DNA of 64,000 nucleotides. Source: Thalassobaculum litoreum DSM 18839 (GTDB taxonomy: Bacteria > Pseudomonadota > Alphaproteobacteria > Thalassobaculales > Thalassobaculaceae). A model generated the notes under the pieces. It did not search any database and was not told where the DNA came from. It worked only from the letters and a program-made list of their open reading frames with translations. Below, in pieces: positions 27,460 to 35,947 of the stretch; positions within the stretch are counted from its first letter, which is position 1; the number at the start of each line of letters is the position of its first letter. The position numbers were made by a program, and so were the translations under genes. The stretch is taken from positions 1 through 64,000 of the forward strand of contig NZ_FNBW01000014.1 of the NCBI RefSeq assembly GCF_900102465.1. Reading direction: 5' to 3'.

Positions 27460-30400
27460 ATGGATCGGTCCAGTACCGCGCAGTCCAGTACCGCACAGTC
27501 CGCGAGCGCCCTCGCGACTGTCTCGCTCGACGACAAGTACACCCTCGACCGGGGACGGATCTTCCTGACCGGCGTCCAGGCGCTCGTACGCCTGCCGATG
27601 ATCCAGCGGCGGATCGACCAGGCTGCCGGGCATGACACCGCGACCTATATCTCCGGCTACCGGGGCTCGCCGCTCGGCACCTACGACCAGCAGCTCTGGC
27701 GCGCCGGCAAGCTGCTCAAGGAGCACCGCATCCACTTCACCCCGGGGGTGAACGAGGAACTGGCGGCGACCTCCGTGTGGGGCTCGCAGCAGCCGGGCCT
27801 GTTCCAGGGGGCGACCGCCGACGGCGTTGTCGGCCTATGGTACGGCAAGGGGCCGGGCGTCGACCGCTCCGGCGACGTGTTCAAGCACGGCAACTTCGCC
27901 GGCTCGTCCAAGCTCGGCGGCGTCCTGCTGTTCGCCGGCGACGACCACACCGCCAAGTCCTCCACCGTCCCGCACCAGAGCGAATACGCCTTCGTCGACG
28001 CCAACGTGCCGGTGCTGAACCCGGCCGGGGTGCAGGACACGCTCGACTTCGGTCTGCTCGGCATCGCGCTCAGCCGGTTCAGCGGCTGCTGGATCGGCTT
28101 CAAGACCACCGCCGAGATCATGGACAGCACGGCCTCGGTCACTGCCGATCCGGAGTCGGTGAACATCACCATTCCCGAGTTCGACATGCCGCCGGGCGGG
28201 CTCAACATCCGCTGGCCCGACGACTGGACCAGCCAGGAGCAGCGGCTGCAGGATTTCAAGCTGCCGGCGGTCCGCGCCTTCACCCAGGCGAACGCCTTCG
28301 ACACGGTGGTCTGGGACACCGACAAGCCGCGTCTGGTGATCGTCACCACCGGCAAGTCCTATCTCGACGTGCGCCAGGCGCTGGACGATCTCGGCATCGA
28401 CGCCGAGATGGCCCGCGACATCGGCCTGCGCCTCTACAAGGTCGGCATGTCCTGGCCGCTGGAGCCCAGCGGGGCGATCGCCGCCACGGCCGACGCCGAA
28501 AAGGTGCTGGTGATCGAGGAGAAACGCTCGCTGATCGAGTGGCAGCTCAAGGAGATCCTCTACGACCAGCCCCATGCCCGCCAGCCGAAGGTCGAGGGTA
28601 AGAAGACAATCGACGGCAAGCCGCTGTTCCGGGTCAACGGCGAGCTGTTCGCCAACGAGATCGCGCTGGCCATCGCCGACCGGGTGCTGGAGATCGCCGA
28701 TCTGGAGCGGATCAAGGCGCGCCGCGCCCTGGTCGAGCAGCGCATGAAGTCGGAGCAGGCCAAGCCTTCCGACTTCGCGCGCACCCCGTATTTCTGCTCC
28801 GGCTGTCCGCACAACACCTCCACCAAGGTGCCGGACGGCTCCCGCGCCATGGCGGGCATCGGCTGCCACTTCCTGGCGTCCTGGATGCCGCGCAGCACCG
28901 AGACCTTCACCCAGATGGGCGGCGAGGGCGTGCCCTGGGTCGGCATGGCGCCGTTCACCGAGACCAAGCACATCTTCGCCAATCTGGGCGACGGCACTTT
29001 CAACCATTCGGGCAGCCTCGCGATTCGCCAGGCGGTCGCCGCCAAGGCGACCATGACCTACAAGATCCTGTTCAACGACGCCGTCGCCATGACCGGCGGT
29101 CAGCCGTCGGACAGCCAGCTCACCCCCTGGATCATCGCCCGCATGGTCGCCGCCGAAGGTGTGGCCCGGGTCGACGTGGTCACCGACGATCCCGACAAGT
29201 ATCCCTCCGACAGCATCTGGCCCGAGGGCACGAAGGTCCATCACCGCGACGACCTCGACAGCCTGCAGCGCGACCTGCGGGAGACGCCCGGTGTGACGGT
29301 CATCATCTACGACCAGACCTGTGCCGCGGAGAAGCGCCGCCGGCGCAAGCGCGGCCTGATGGAGGACCCGAACAAGCGGATCTTCATCAACGAGCAGGTC
29401 TGCGAGGGCTGCGGCGATTGCGGCGTGCAGTCGAACTGCGTGTCGATCCAGCCGGTGGAGACCGAGTTCGGCCGCAAGCGTAAGATCGACCAGTCGACCT
29501 GCAACAAGGACTATTCCTGCGTGAAGGGCTTCTGCCCGAGCTTCGTCAACGTGATCGGCGGCAAGGTCCGCAAGAGCACAGGCCAGGCGGGCAAGTCGGA
29601 CACGCCGCCGCCGGTCTTCGAAGCACTGCCGGAGCCTGCGCTCCCCGGTCTGGACGAGCCTTACGGCATCCTGGTCACCGGCATCGGCGGCACCGGCGTG
29701 GTGACGATCGGCGCGCTGATCGGCATGGCCGCCCATCTTGAGGGCAAGGGCACCAGCATCCTGGACATGACCGGCCTCGCCCAGAAGGGCGGCGCGGTGA
29801 TCAGCCATGTGAAGGTCGCAAGCTCGCCCGACGCCGTGCACGCCCCGCGCGTCGCCACCGGCTCGGCCGACCTCATGCTGGCCTGCGACATCGCCACGGC
29901 GGTGTCGAAGGACGGGCTGAAGGCGATGAGCCGGGAGCGCACCCGGGCCGTGGTCAACACCCAGGAGACCATGACCGGCGCCTTCACCCAGAACCCGGAC
30001 CTGCACTTCCCGGCCGAGGCCATGAAGACCCAGATCCGCGAGGTCGCCGGCGACAATTCCGCCGAGTTCGTGGACGCCAACCGGATCGCCACCAAACTGC
30101 TGGGCGACAGCATCGCCTCCAACCTCTTCATGCTGGGCTATGCCTATCAGCAGGGGTTGGTGCCGCTGTCCGCCGCCGCCATCGAGCGAGCGATTGAGCT
30201 GAACGCGGTCGCCGTCGACTTCAACAAGCAGGCCTTCCTGTGGGGCCGCCGCACCGCCCATGACCGCGAAGCGGTAGAGCGGATCGTCGCCCCGAAGACC
30301 GAGGCGCCGGCCCGGACCGCGCCGGAGACCCTGGCGGAGATGGTCGAGCGGCGCTTCAACATTCTGACCGAGTACCAGGACGCGGCCTATGCCGGCCGTT

Positions 30401-30987
30401 ACAAGGCGCTGGTCGACAAGGTGGAAGCGGCCGAGAAGAAGGCGGTGCCGGGCAGCGACGCCATGGCCAAGGCGGTGGCCCGCTACGCCTACAAGCTGAT
30501 GGCGATCAAGGACGAGTACGAGGTCGCCCGGCTCTACACCGACGGCACCTTCCGCAAGCAGCTCCACGACACGTTCGAGGGCGACTTCAAGCTGGAGTTC
30601 AACCTGGCCCCGCCGCTCTTCGCCAAGCGCGATCCGGAGACCGGCAAGCTGCAGAAATCGGTCTACGGCCCGTGGATGCTGAGCGCTTTCGGCATGCTGG
30701 CGAAGTTCAAGGGCCTGCGCGGCGGTGCCTTCGACGTCTTCGGCAAGACCGAGGAGCGGAAGATGGAGCGCCGCCTGCGCGAGGAGTACATCGCCCGCAT
30801 GGAGCGGCTGGCCGACGGACTCTCACCGCAGACCCACCCGGTGGCGGTCGACCTGGCCCTGGTGCCGGAACAGATCCGCGGCTACGGCCATGTGAAGGAG
30901 GCCCATGTGGAGCGGGCCGAGGCCAAGGTGAAGGCGCTGGAGGAGCAGCTCCGCAACCCGGACGCGGCACGGAAGGCGGCGGAGTAG
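27460..30987 (+). CDS. Indolepyruvate:ferredoxin oxidoreductase family protein, fused
   Basis: 1,175 aa, normal for the single-chain form. Order: N-terminal pyrimidine-binding domain with YISGYRGSPLG; TPP-binding domain near 445-600 with FCSGCPHNTS and NLGDGTFNHSG; a ferredoxin-like cluster site from about 648 with CEGCGDCGVQSNC and a second set CNKDYSCVKGFCP; the gamma domain from about 736 with VTGIGGTGVVTIG and DMTGLAQKGGAV; then a long C-terminal region. It oxidatively decarboxylates aryl or branched 2-oxo acids to acyl-CoA, passing electrons to ferredoxin. The start at 27460 has GGGAGG 7 bases upstream; earlier in-frame ATG 27397 lacks one. It is a single-gene unit. Confidence 0.92.
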   Translation: MDRSSTAQSSTAQSASALATVSLDDKYTLDRGRIFLTGVQALVRLPMIQRRIDQAAGHDTATYISGYRGSPLGTYDQQLWRAGKLLKEHRIHFTPGVNEELAATSVWGSQQPGLFQGATADGVVGLWYGKGPGVDRSGDVFKHGNFAGSSKLGGVLLFAGDDHTAKSSTVPHQSEYAFVDANVPVLNPAGVQDTLDFGLLGIALSRFSGCWIGFKTTAEIMDSTASVTADPESVNITIPEFDMPPGGLNIRWPDDWTSQEQRLQDFKLPAVRAFTQANAFDTVVWDTDKPRLVIVTTGKSYLDVRQALDDLGIDAEMARDIGLRLYKVGMSWPLEPSGAIAATADAEKVLVIEEKRSLIEWQLKEILYDQPHARQPKVEGKKTIDGKPLFRVNGELFANEIALAIADRVLEIADLERIKARRALVEQRMKSEQAKPSDFARTPYFCSGCPHNTSTKVPDGSRAMAGIGCHFLASWMPRSTETFTQMGGEGVPWVGMAPFTETKHIFANLGDGTFNHSGSLAIRQAVAAKATMTYKILFNDAVAMTGGQPSDSQLTPWIIARMVAAEGVARVDVVTDDPDKYPSDSIWPEGTKVHHRDDLDSLQRDLRETPGVTVIIYDQTCAAEKRRRRKRGLMEDPNKRIFINEQVCEGCGDCGVQSNCVSIQPVETEFGRKRKIDQSTCNKDYSCVKGFCPSFVNVIGGKVRKSTGQAGKSDTPPPVFEALPEPALPGLDEPYGILVTGIGGTGVVTIGALIGMAAHLEGKGTSILDMTGLAQKGGAVISHVKVASSPDAVHAPRVATGSADLMLACDIATAVSKDGLKAMSRERTRAVVNTQETMTGAFTQNPDLHFPAEAMKTQIREVAGDNSAEFVDANRIATKLLGDSIASNLFMLGYAYQQGLVPLSAAAIERAIELNAVAVDFNKQAFLWGRRTAHDREAVERIVAPKTEAPARTAPETLAEMVERRFNILTEYQDAAYAGRYKALVDKVEAAEKKAVPGSDAMAKAVARYAYKLMAIKDEYEVARLYTDGTFRKQLHDTFEGDFKLEFNLAPPLFAKRDPETGKLQKSVYGPWMLSAFGMLAKFKGLRGGAFDVFGKTEERKMERRLREEYIARMERLADGLSPQTHPVAVDLALVPEQIRGYGHVKEAHVERAEAKVKALEEQLRNPDAARKAAE

Positions 30988-31012
30988 GGGGCGCCGTCAA
31001 ACACTCCCCGGT

Positions 31013-31123
31013 CGTCATCCCGGGAGACCCCGGACCTGATCCGGGGACTGCCCGGGCCCCTGGCGTCCGGCGGCTAGGTCCCGGCCGACCTCCGGATCAA
31101 GTCCGGACGTCGCCGGGATGACG
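31013..31123. repeat. CGTCATCCCGG palindromic element, copy 1
   Basis: CGTCATCCCGG (31013-31023) is inverted at 31113-31123. Inside lies a CCCCGGA-CCTGA-TCCGGGG hairpin (about 31028-31046) and TCCGGATCAAGTCCGGA. It separates the oxidoreductase gene from the facing gapR gene. Members of the same family are at 32079-32197 and 63741-63777. Confidence 0.75.
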
Positions 31124-31159
31124 GTGTTTTGGGGAGCGGAGTAGAGGTGGAGTGAGCCC

Positions 31160-31486
31160 TTAGGCCATTCCGAGCGCGCGCTTGTAGACTTCCAGCAGGG
31201 TCTCCAACTCGTCGCGGTCGTCTTCTTCCATTTTCCGCAGGCGCAGGATCTGGCGCATGATCTTCACGTCGTAGCCCTGGGCCTTGGCTTCGGCGAAGAT
31301 CTCCTTGATGTCGGCCATCAGGTTCGCCTTCTCCTCCTCCAGGTTCTCGATCCGCTGGATGAAGGACTCGAGCTGGCCGGCGTTGATGCCGCCGACATAG
31401 GGGGAATCGCCTTCGCTGGCGGAGGTAATGCCCGAATTGTTGCTGGCGGGCGCGGGGGCGGTCTCGTCGTCGTAGTCGTCCGACAT
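31160..31486 (-). CDS. gapR: Nucleoid-associated protein GapR (DUF2312)
   Basis: 108 aa. The C-terminal 75 residues are the conserved DUF2312 region: GQLESFIQRIENLEEEKANLMADIKEIFAEAKAQGYDVKIMRQILRLRKM (in parts: QRIENLEEEKANLM, then AKAQGYDVKIMR). It forms coiled-coil helices that close around overtwisted DNA ahead of replication and transcription forks in Caulobacter. The first 32 residues are acidic and disordered. The RBS GGAGAG lies just before the start. The upstream spacer holds a LexA-type box (31611-31625). Confidence 0.95.
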   Translation of the reverse strand: MSDDYDDETAPAPASNNSGITSASEGDSPYVGGINAGQLESFIQRIENLEEEKANLMADIKEIFAEAKAQGYDVKIMRQILRLRKMEEDDRDELETLLEVYKRALGMA

Positions 31487-31610
31487 CGCAGGCTCTCCTT
31501 CAGGCGGTCAGTTGCGCGGGGCGCCGCGCGGAACGGGGCGCGGAAAAGGCGCTGAAAACGGGTGCGGACCCTACGCGCAGCCCGCGGCGCAATCAAGCTT
31601 GACAGCGTTA

Positions 31611-31625
31611 GAACAAAAATAGAAC
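31611..31625. promoter_or_regulatory. LexA/SOS box candidate
   Basis: GAAC-AAAAATA-GAAC, which on the other strand is GTTC-N7-GTTC, the alphaproteobacterial LexA consensus with its typical T-rich spacer. It overlaps a possible promoter: TTGACA at 31599-31604, 17-bp spacer, GAACAT at 31622-31627, pointing to the NTF2-like gene that begins 44 bp downstream. gapR starts 125 bp away on the other side. Confidence 0.6.
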
Positions 31626-31668
31626 ATCTGCGGCCCTGGCACTACGAGCCCGGCAACAGGAGGCTGGC

Positions 31669-32055
31669 ATGCTGGCGACCATGATTTCGGATCCGACCGA
31701 CCCGGTGCGCGCCCTGTGGGAACGGATGAACCATCGCGACTGGGACTCGGTGGTGCGGCTGCTCGACGGCGGTTTCCAGGCGATCTGGCCGCAGACCGGG
31801 GAGCGGATCGCCTCTCCGGCCAATTACGTCGGGCTCAACCGGACCTATCCGGGCGACTGGAAGATCGCGGTGAAGACCGTGGACGCCACGGCCGAGGGGG
31901 CGGTGGCCCGGATCCACATCTCCAATGGCGAGGAGGATGTGTATGCGGTCGGGTTCTATCGGGTGATGGGCGGCAAGATCCTGAGCGCGGAGGAATACTT
32001 CGCCGATGCCGGCACCCCGCCCTACGACCGCTCCGACTGGGTGGAGCGGCTGTAA
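31669..32055 (+). CDS. NTF2-like (SnoaL-fold) protein
   Basis: 128 aa. The pattern VRALWERMNHRDWDSVVRLLDGGFQAIWPQTGERIASPANYVGLN, then a strand-rich end VYAVGFYRVMGGKILSAEEYF, is the cone-shaped NTF2/SnoaL fold. Function unknown; such folds include isomerases, hydrolases and binding proteins. The upstream LexA-type box suggests possible induction by DNA damage. Either ATG (31669 or 31681) could be used; AGGAGG lies 6 to 7 bases before 31669, which decides the start. Confidence 0.7.
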   Translation: MLATMISDPTDPVRALWERMNHRDWDSVVRLLDGGFQAIWPQTGERIASPANYVGLNRTYPGDWKIAVKTVDATAEGAVARIHISNGEEDVYAVGFYRVMGGKILSAEEYFADAGTPPYDRSDWVERL

Positions 32056-32078
32056 ACGGCCGCCACCCTTTTCCTCAG

Positions 32079-32197
32079 CCGTCATCCCGGCGAGCTCCGG
32101 GCTCGACCCGGAGGTCGGCCGGGACCCAGCCCCAACTGCCGGACCCTGGGTCCCGGTCTCGCCCCGGATCAGGTCCGAGGGCGAACCGGGATGACGG
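32079..32197. repeat. CCGTCATCCCGG palindromic element, copy 2
   Basis: CCGTCATCCCGG (32079-32090) is exactly inverted at 32186-32197. The interior holds several CCGGG/CCCGG pairs. It lies between the NTF2-like and rsmE genes, both on the plus strand, and could end the first transcript. Confidence 0.75.
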
Positions 32198-32228
32198 CAA
32201 TGAGAGAATGAAGGTGCGTGAACAAGCA

Positions 32229-33035
32229 ATGCGCACCGACACCCCGCTTGCCCATCCCCGGCTCCCCGGCTACACCGCGCCCATGAAGGACGGGATCGAA
32301 ACGCGGCTCTATGTCGACGCCCCGCTCGCGGCGGGCGGGGTGGTGGCGCTTGGCCAGGATCAGGCCCATTACCTGAAGAACGTGCTGCGCCTCGGCCCCG
32401 GCGAGGGGGTGGCGCTGTTCAACGGCCGCGACGGCGAATGGCGCGCCGAGATCGCGTCGGTCGCCAAGAAGTCCGCCGACCTCGCCGTCATAGAACAGAC
32501 CCGCCCGCAGCGCGCCGAGCCCGATGTCTGGCTCGCCTTCGCGCCGATCAAGCGGGCGCGGATCGATTTCACCGCCCAGAAGGCGACGGAACTCGGCGCG
32601 TCGGTGCTCTGGCCGGTGATGACCCGGCACACCATGGTCGACCGGGTGAACACCGAGCGGCTGCGCGCCAATGCCGTCGAGGCGGCGGAGCAGAGCGACC
32701 GGCTGACCGTCCCGGATGTCCGCGAACCGGCCAAACTGGAGGCGCTGATCGAGGCCTGGCCGGCCGATCGCGCCCTGATTCTGGCCGACGAGACCGGCGG
32801 CCCGCCGATCGCCGAGGCGCTGTCCATGCATCGGGAGCGTCCGATGACAAGGGCCGGATTCCTGATCGGACCGGAAGGGGGCTTTGCCGAACCGGAACTT
32901 GACCGGCTTCGGAAGCTGCCGTTTGTTACGCGTGTCAGCCTGGGAGAGCGTCTCCTGCGCGCCGACACGGCCGCGCTCGCGGTGCTTGCCATCTGGCAGG
33001 CGCTCGTGGGCGATTGGACCGCTCGCCACGACTGA
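32229..33035 (+). CDS. rsmE: 16S rRNA m3U1498 methyltransferase RsmE
   Basis: 268 aa. SPOUT-type methyltransferase with the deep-knot motif FLIGPEGGFAEPEL and SLGERLLRADTAALAVL, both diagnostic for RsmE, plus QKATELGA in the middle. An N-terminal PUA-like domain contains HYLKNVLRLGPGEG. It methylates N3 of U1498 in 16S rRNA. Start uncertain: in-frame ATGs at 32208, 32229 and 32283 all lack a clear ribosome site, and homology begins just after 32283. Followed by gshA after 13 bp. Confidence 0.9.
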   Translation: MRTDTPLAHPRLPGYTAPMKDGIETRLYVDAPLAAGGVVALGQDQAHYLKNVLRLGPGEGVALFNGRDGEWRAEIASVAKKSADLAVIEQTRPQRAEPDVWLAFAPIKRARIDFTAQKATELGASVLWPVMTRHTMVDRVNTERLRANAVEAAEQSDRLTVPDVREPAKLEALIEAWPADRALILADETGGPPIAEALSMHRERPMTRAGFLIGPEGGFAEPELDRLRKLPFVTRVSLGERLLRADTAALAVLAIWQALVGDWTARHD

Positions 33036-33048
33036 TACCGGAGGCTCA

Positions 33049-34413
33049 ATGTCCCGTCCGCCTGAAGATCAGGGCGCGCCCATCACCGACAAGGCGCAGC
33101 TGATCGAGTGGTTCTCCTCCGCCGTCACGCCCCGCAGTGACTGGAAGGTCGGGACCGAACACGAGAAGTTCGCCTTCCGCCTGTCCGACCACAAGCGGCT
33201 GCCCTACGAAGGGTCGGACGGGATCGGTGCGATCCTGAACGGCCTCAAGCGCTTCGGCTGGGAAGGCATCGAGGAGAAGGGCAAGGTCATCGCCCTGACC
33301 CAGAACCGCTGCGCCATCACCCTGGAGCCGGGCGGCCAGTTCGAGCTCTCCGGCGCGCCGCTCGACAACCTGCACCAGACCTGCGACGAGGTGCATACCC
33401 ACCTCGCCCAGGTGCGCGAGGTCTGCGACGAACTCGGGGTCGGCATGCTCGGCCTCGGATTCGACCCGACCTCGACCCGCGAGGACATCACGTGGATGCC
33501 GAAGGGCCGCTACGGGATCATGAGCGCCTACATGCCCAAGAAGGGCTCGCTCGGCCTCGACATGATGAAGCGGACCTGCACCATCCAGGCCAATCTCGAC
33601 TTCGAGTCCGAGGCCGACATGGTGGAGAAGTACCGGATCTCGCTGGCGCTTCAGCCGATCGCCACCGCCCTGTTCGCCAACTCGCCCTTCACCGAGGGCA
33701 AGCTGAACGGGTTCCGCACCTTCCGCAGCCATGTCTGGACCGACACCGACCCGGACCGCTGCGGCATGCTTCCCTTCGTCTTCGAGGAGGGCTTCGGCTT
33801 CGAGCGCTATGTCGACTACCTGCTCGACGTGCCGATGTACTTCGTCTACCGCGACGGCCAGTACATCGACGTGGCGGGCAAGAGCTTCCGCGACTTCATC
33901 GACGGAAAGCTGCCGGAGGTGGCGGGCCACACCGCCTCCATGGGCGACTGGTCGGACCACACCACCACCGTCTTCCAGGAAGTCCGTCTGAAGAAGTACA
34001 TCGAGATGCGCGGCGCCGACGGCGGTCCCTGGGGCCGCATCTGCGCCCTGCCGGCCCTTTGGGTCGGTCTTCTCTACGACCCGGGCGTGCAGGACCAGGC
34101 CTGGCAGCTCTGCCGCGACTGGACGGTCCAGGAGCAGGAGGAGCTCCGCAACGCGGTTCCCCGTCACGGCCTTGCCGCCGAGTTCCGCGGCCGCAGCCTC
34201 AAGGACTGGTCGGCCGATGTGGTGGATCTGGCCCGCGAGGGCCTGAAGCGCCGTGCCCGTCTCGACTACCAGGGCAGTGACGAGACCGGCTACCTGCAGC
34301 CGCTGGAAGAGATCGTCGCCACCGGCCGCAGCCAGGCAGCCGACCTGATCGAGGCCTATAACGGCCGCTGGAACGGCAGCGTCGACCCGGTGTTCGAGGA
34401 ACTGCGCTACTGA
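33049..34413 (+). CDS. gshA: Glutamate--cysteine ligase (plant/alphaproteobacterial type)
   Basis: 454 aa, first step of glutathione synthesis. GTEHEKFAF near residue 40 begins the GCS2 domain; CAITLEPGGQFELSGAP and FRSHVWTDTDPDRCGMLPF are typical substrate-site blocks. It belongs to the class shared by alphaproteobacteria and plants rather than the E. coli type. CGGAGG lies 6 bases before the ATG. It follows rsmE by 13 bp, so they are probably cotranscribed, and is followed by a hairpin terminator. Confidence 0.94.
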   Translation: MSRPPEDQGAPITDKAQLIEWFSSAVTPRSDWKVGTEHEKFAFRLSDHKRLPYEGSDGIGAILNGLKRFGWEGIEEKGKVIALTQNRCAITLEPGGQFELSGAPLDNLHQTCDEVHTHLAQVREVCDELGVGMLGLGFDPTSTREDITWMPKGRYGIMSAYMPKKGSLGLDMMKRTCTIQANLDFESEADMVEKYRISLALQPIATALFANSPFTEGKLNGFRTFRSHVWTDTDPDRCGMLPFVFEEGFGFERYVDYLLDVPMYFVYRDGQYIDVAGKSFRDFIDGKLPEVAGHTASMGDWSDHTTTVFQEVRLKKYIEMRGADGGPWGRICALPALWVGLLYDPGVQDQAWQLCRDWTVQEQEELRNAVPRHGLAAEFRGRSLKDWSADVVDLAREGLKRRARLDYQGSDETGYLQPLEEIVATGRSQAADLIEAYNGRWNGSVDPVFEELRY

Positions 34414-34418
34414 TCGCA

Positions 34419-34448
34419 AGCATGTCCCCCCATGTCCGGGGGCATGCT
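34419..34448 (+). terminator. Terminator hairpin after gshA
   Basis: AGCATGTCCCCC (34419-34430) pairs with GGGGGCATGCT (34438-34448), with one bulged T, beginning 6 bases after the gshA stop. Only a short CTCCTTT follows, so its strength is uncertain. Confidence 0.6.
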
Positions 34449-34602
34449 CTCCTTTGCCGCCGGCGGTGCGGCGTCCACCCGCATTGCGAGAAATTCCGGA
34501 CCCGCGCGTATCTTCAGGCGAGAGCGCGGCGTGACCCCCGCGCCTGCCTGCCGCCGGCCGCCGCGGGGGTGCGAGGGGTGCCGGACCGCGGGACCATGGC
34601 GG

Positions 34603-34617
34603 TTAACCCATTCTTAA
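34603..34617. promoter_or_regulatory. CtrA binding-site candidate
   Basis: TTAA-CCCATTC-TTAA, a full match to the TTAA-N7-TTAA core recognised by the cell-cycle regulator CtrA. It lies about 500 bp upstream of the degenerate GGDEF gene, within the AT-rich part of the spacer. Confidence 0.5.
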
Positions 34618-35113
34618 AGTGCTGACCTTAGTTCTTTCGTCGGCGAGCGGTGCGGAAGGTCTATTTCCAGTCGTTATGGGCATCTGCATAAGATGTTACA
34701 TTTCGATGAGAACAGAAATGCTCCTGCCGTGGTGAAGTCAAAAGCAAAAGGCATTTAATTGTCTTGATTTTGATGGGCTTTCCGGTTGAGACGAAAATTC
34801 CGGATATGCTACATTCTACGAATACTGGGGGTTCTGGGCGGCAGTTCGAAAGATTTTAAAATACTTTGTAAGTTGAAGGGGTTCTCGGGGTTCGGTGTCG
34901 TCTGGCTCTCGTCCGGCCACTCTTGTCGGATGGACGGTGTCCCAATGCATGCGGCGGTCGCCCGATGGTGTTCGCCCGGTTCCGCGGTCGGAATACAGGG
35001 CCGCGGTAGGAGAAGGCCTTCATCGGCACGCGTATGGCGGGCAATAGAAGGTTGGGGAGTTTACCGGCCGGGGGTCGGGTGGCCACATCCGTTGGGGTCG
35101 GGAGAAGGTAGGA

Positions 35114-35947
35114 ATGGAGCGTTCGATCTATATTTCGGGAGCGGATCTGGCGGCCCAGGTTGCGGCTCAGCGGATGATCGGCGAGGGCGGACGCGGGTTT
35201 CGGGGGCCCGAGACCTGCGAGTCCTGGCTCGAGGTGCCGCCCGGCGGCGTCGTCATCGGATCTCTGGCGCTGGATTCCGACTGCGGCGGCCCGATCTGCC
35301 AGGATGGCGTCACCTCGGTGGTCATCGTGCCGACCCATGCGGACGGCCTGCAGGCGATGAGCCGCGGGGCGGATCATTACATTGTCGCCGCCGAGGTGGA
35401 CGGCCCCGTGCCGGAAACGATCGCGCTGCAGATCCGGCGGGCCGACAGCGCCCGGTCCTCCGGCTTCGGGAACGGCGTGATCGACCAGGAGAACTGCGTC
35501 GACGGTCAGGCCTTGCGCTGGCTGATCGCCTATACCGGGTCCGTGGTTCATCGCCACGGCCAGATCGGCTACATGATCCTGCTCCGCGTCGTGCCCGAGG
35601 AGACGGTCCCCTCGGAAGCGCTGGCCGAGCTGATCTGCACGCGGCTGTGCGCGACCATGCGCTCGGCCGACATCGTCTCCTGGCTCGGCCGCAACTGGTT
35701 CGCCAGTCTGGTGGCGACCGGCCTGACCCTGGAGGGCGCCCAGGTCCTGGCCGGCCGGCTGCGGGAAGCCTGCGGCCATCCGATCGACTATGCGGGCCGG
35801 CGGATCGCCGTGCGCTGCAACATCGGCATGACCACCTTCGGCGGCAGCGAGACCGACCCGGACATGATCCTGGACCGGGCGGCCGCGGCGGTGGATCAGT
35901 CGACCTGGAGCAACTTCAATGAGTCGATCCAGGAGGCGCCGCGATGA
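35114..35947 (+). CDS. Degenerate GGDEF-like regulator
   Basis: 277 aa. Residues about 45-110 (VVIGSLALDSD, then VTSVVIVPTHADGLQAMSRGADHYIV) look like a receiver domain without its phospho-acceptor. Residues about 130-265 follow a GGDEF fold: MRSADIVSWLGRNWF (182-196) sits where R-x-x-D-x-x-x-R-x-GGDEF is expected, so the signature is LGRNWF, and CNIGMTTF (235-242) matches the SIGIA strand. Diguanylate cyclase activity is therefore unlikely; binding of c-di-GMP, GTP or a protein is more plausible. AGAAGGTAGGA precedes the ATG. The TGA overlaps the next gene by 4 bp, so the pair is coupled. Confidence 0.6.
   Translation: MERSIYISGADLAAQVAAQRMIGEGGRGFRGPETCESWLEVPPGGVVIGSLALDSDCGGPICQDGVTSVVIVPTHADGLQAMSRGADHYIVAAEVDGPVPETIALQIRRADSARSSGFGNGVIDQENCVDGQALRWLIAYTGSVVHRHGQIGYMILLRVVPEETVPSEALAELICTRLCATMRSADIVSWLGRNWFASLVATGLTLEGAQVLAGRLREACGHPIDYAGRRIAVRCNIGMTTFGGSETDPDMILDRAAAAVDQSTWSNFNESIQEAPR

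Larger units (their letters stand above)
34414..35113. other. 700-bp spacer, locally AT-rich
   Basis: No convincing gene. It begins with the gshA terminator hairpin, then carries a CtrA-type site at 34603-34617. From about 34600 to 34870 base composition is clearly less G+C-rich than the rest of the window. A weak promoter-like pair, TTGAGA (34786-34791) and TACATT (34810-34815) with an 18-bp spacer, would give a leader of nearly 300 bases for the gene at 35114. A small RNA or a short peptide cannot be ruled out. Confidence 0.5.

Noticed and set aside
27835-30567. A 910-codon antisense frame in the oxidoreductase gene
   Set aside because: It is opposite a gene with intact active-site and cluster motifs; a G+C-bias artefact.
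34786-35922. A 378-codon plus-strand frame starting in the AT-rich spacer
   Set aside because: It covers the GGDEF-like gene in a shifted frame, is rich in Arg, Gly and Pro, and shows no motif.
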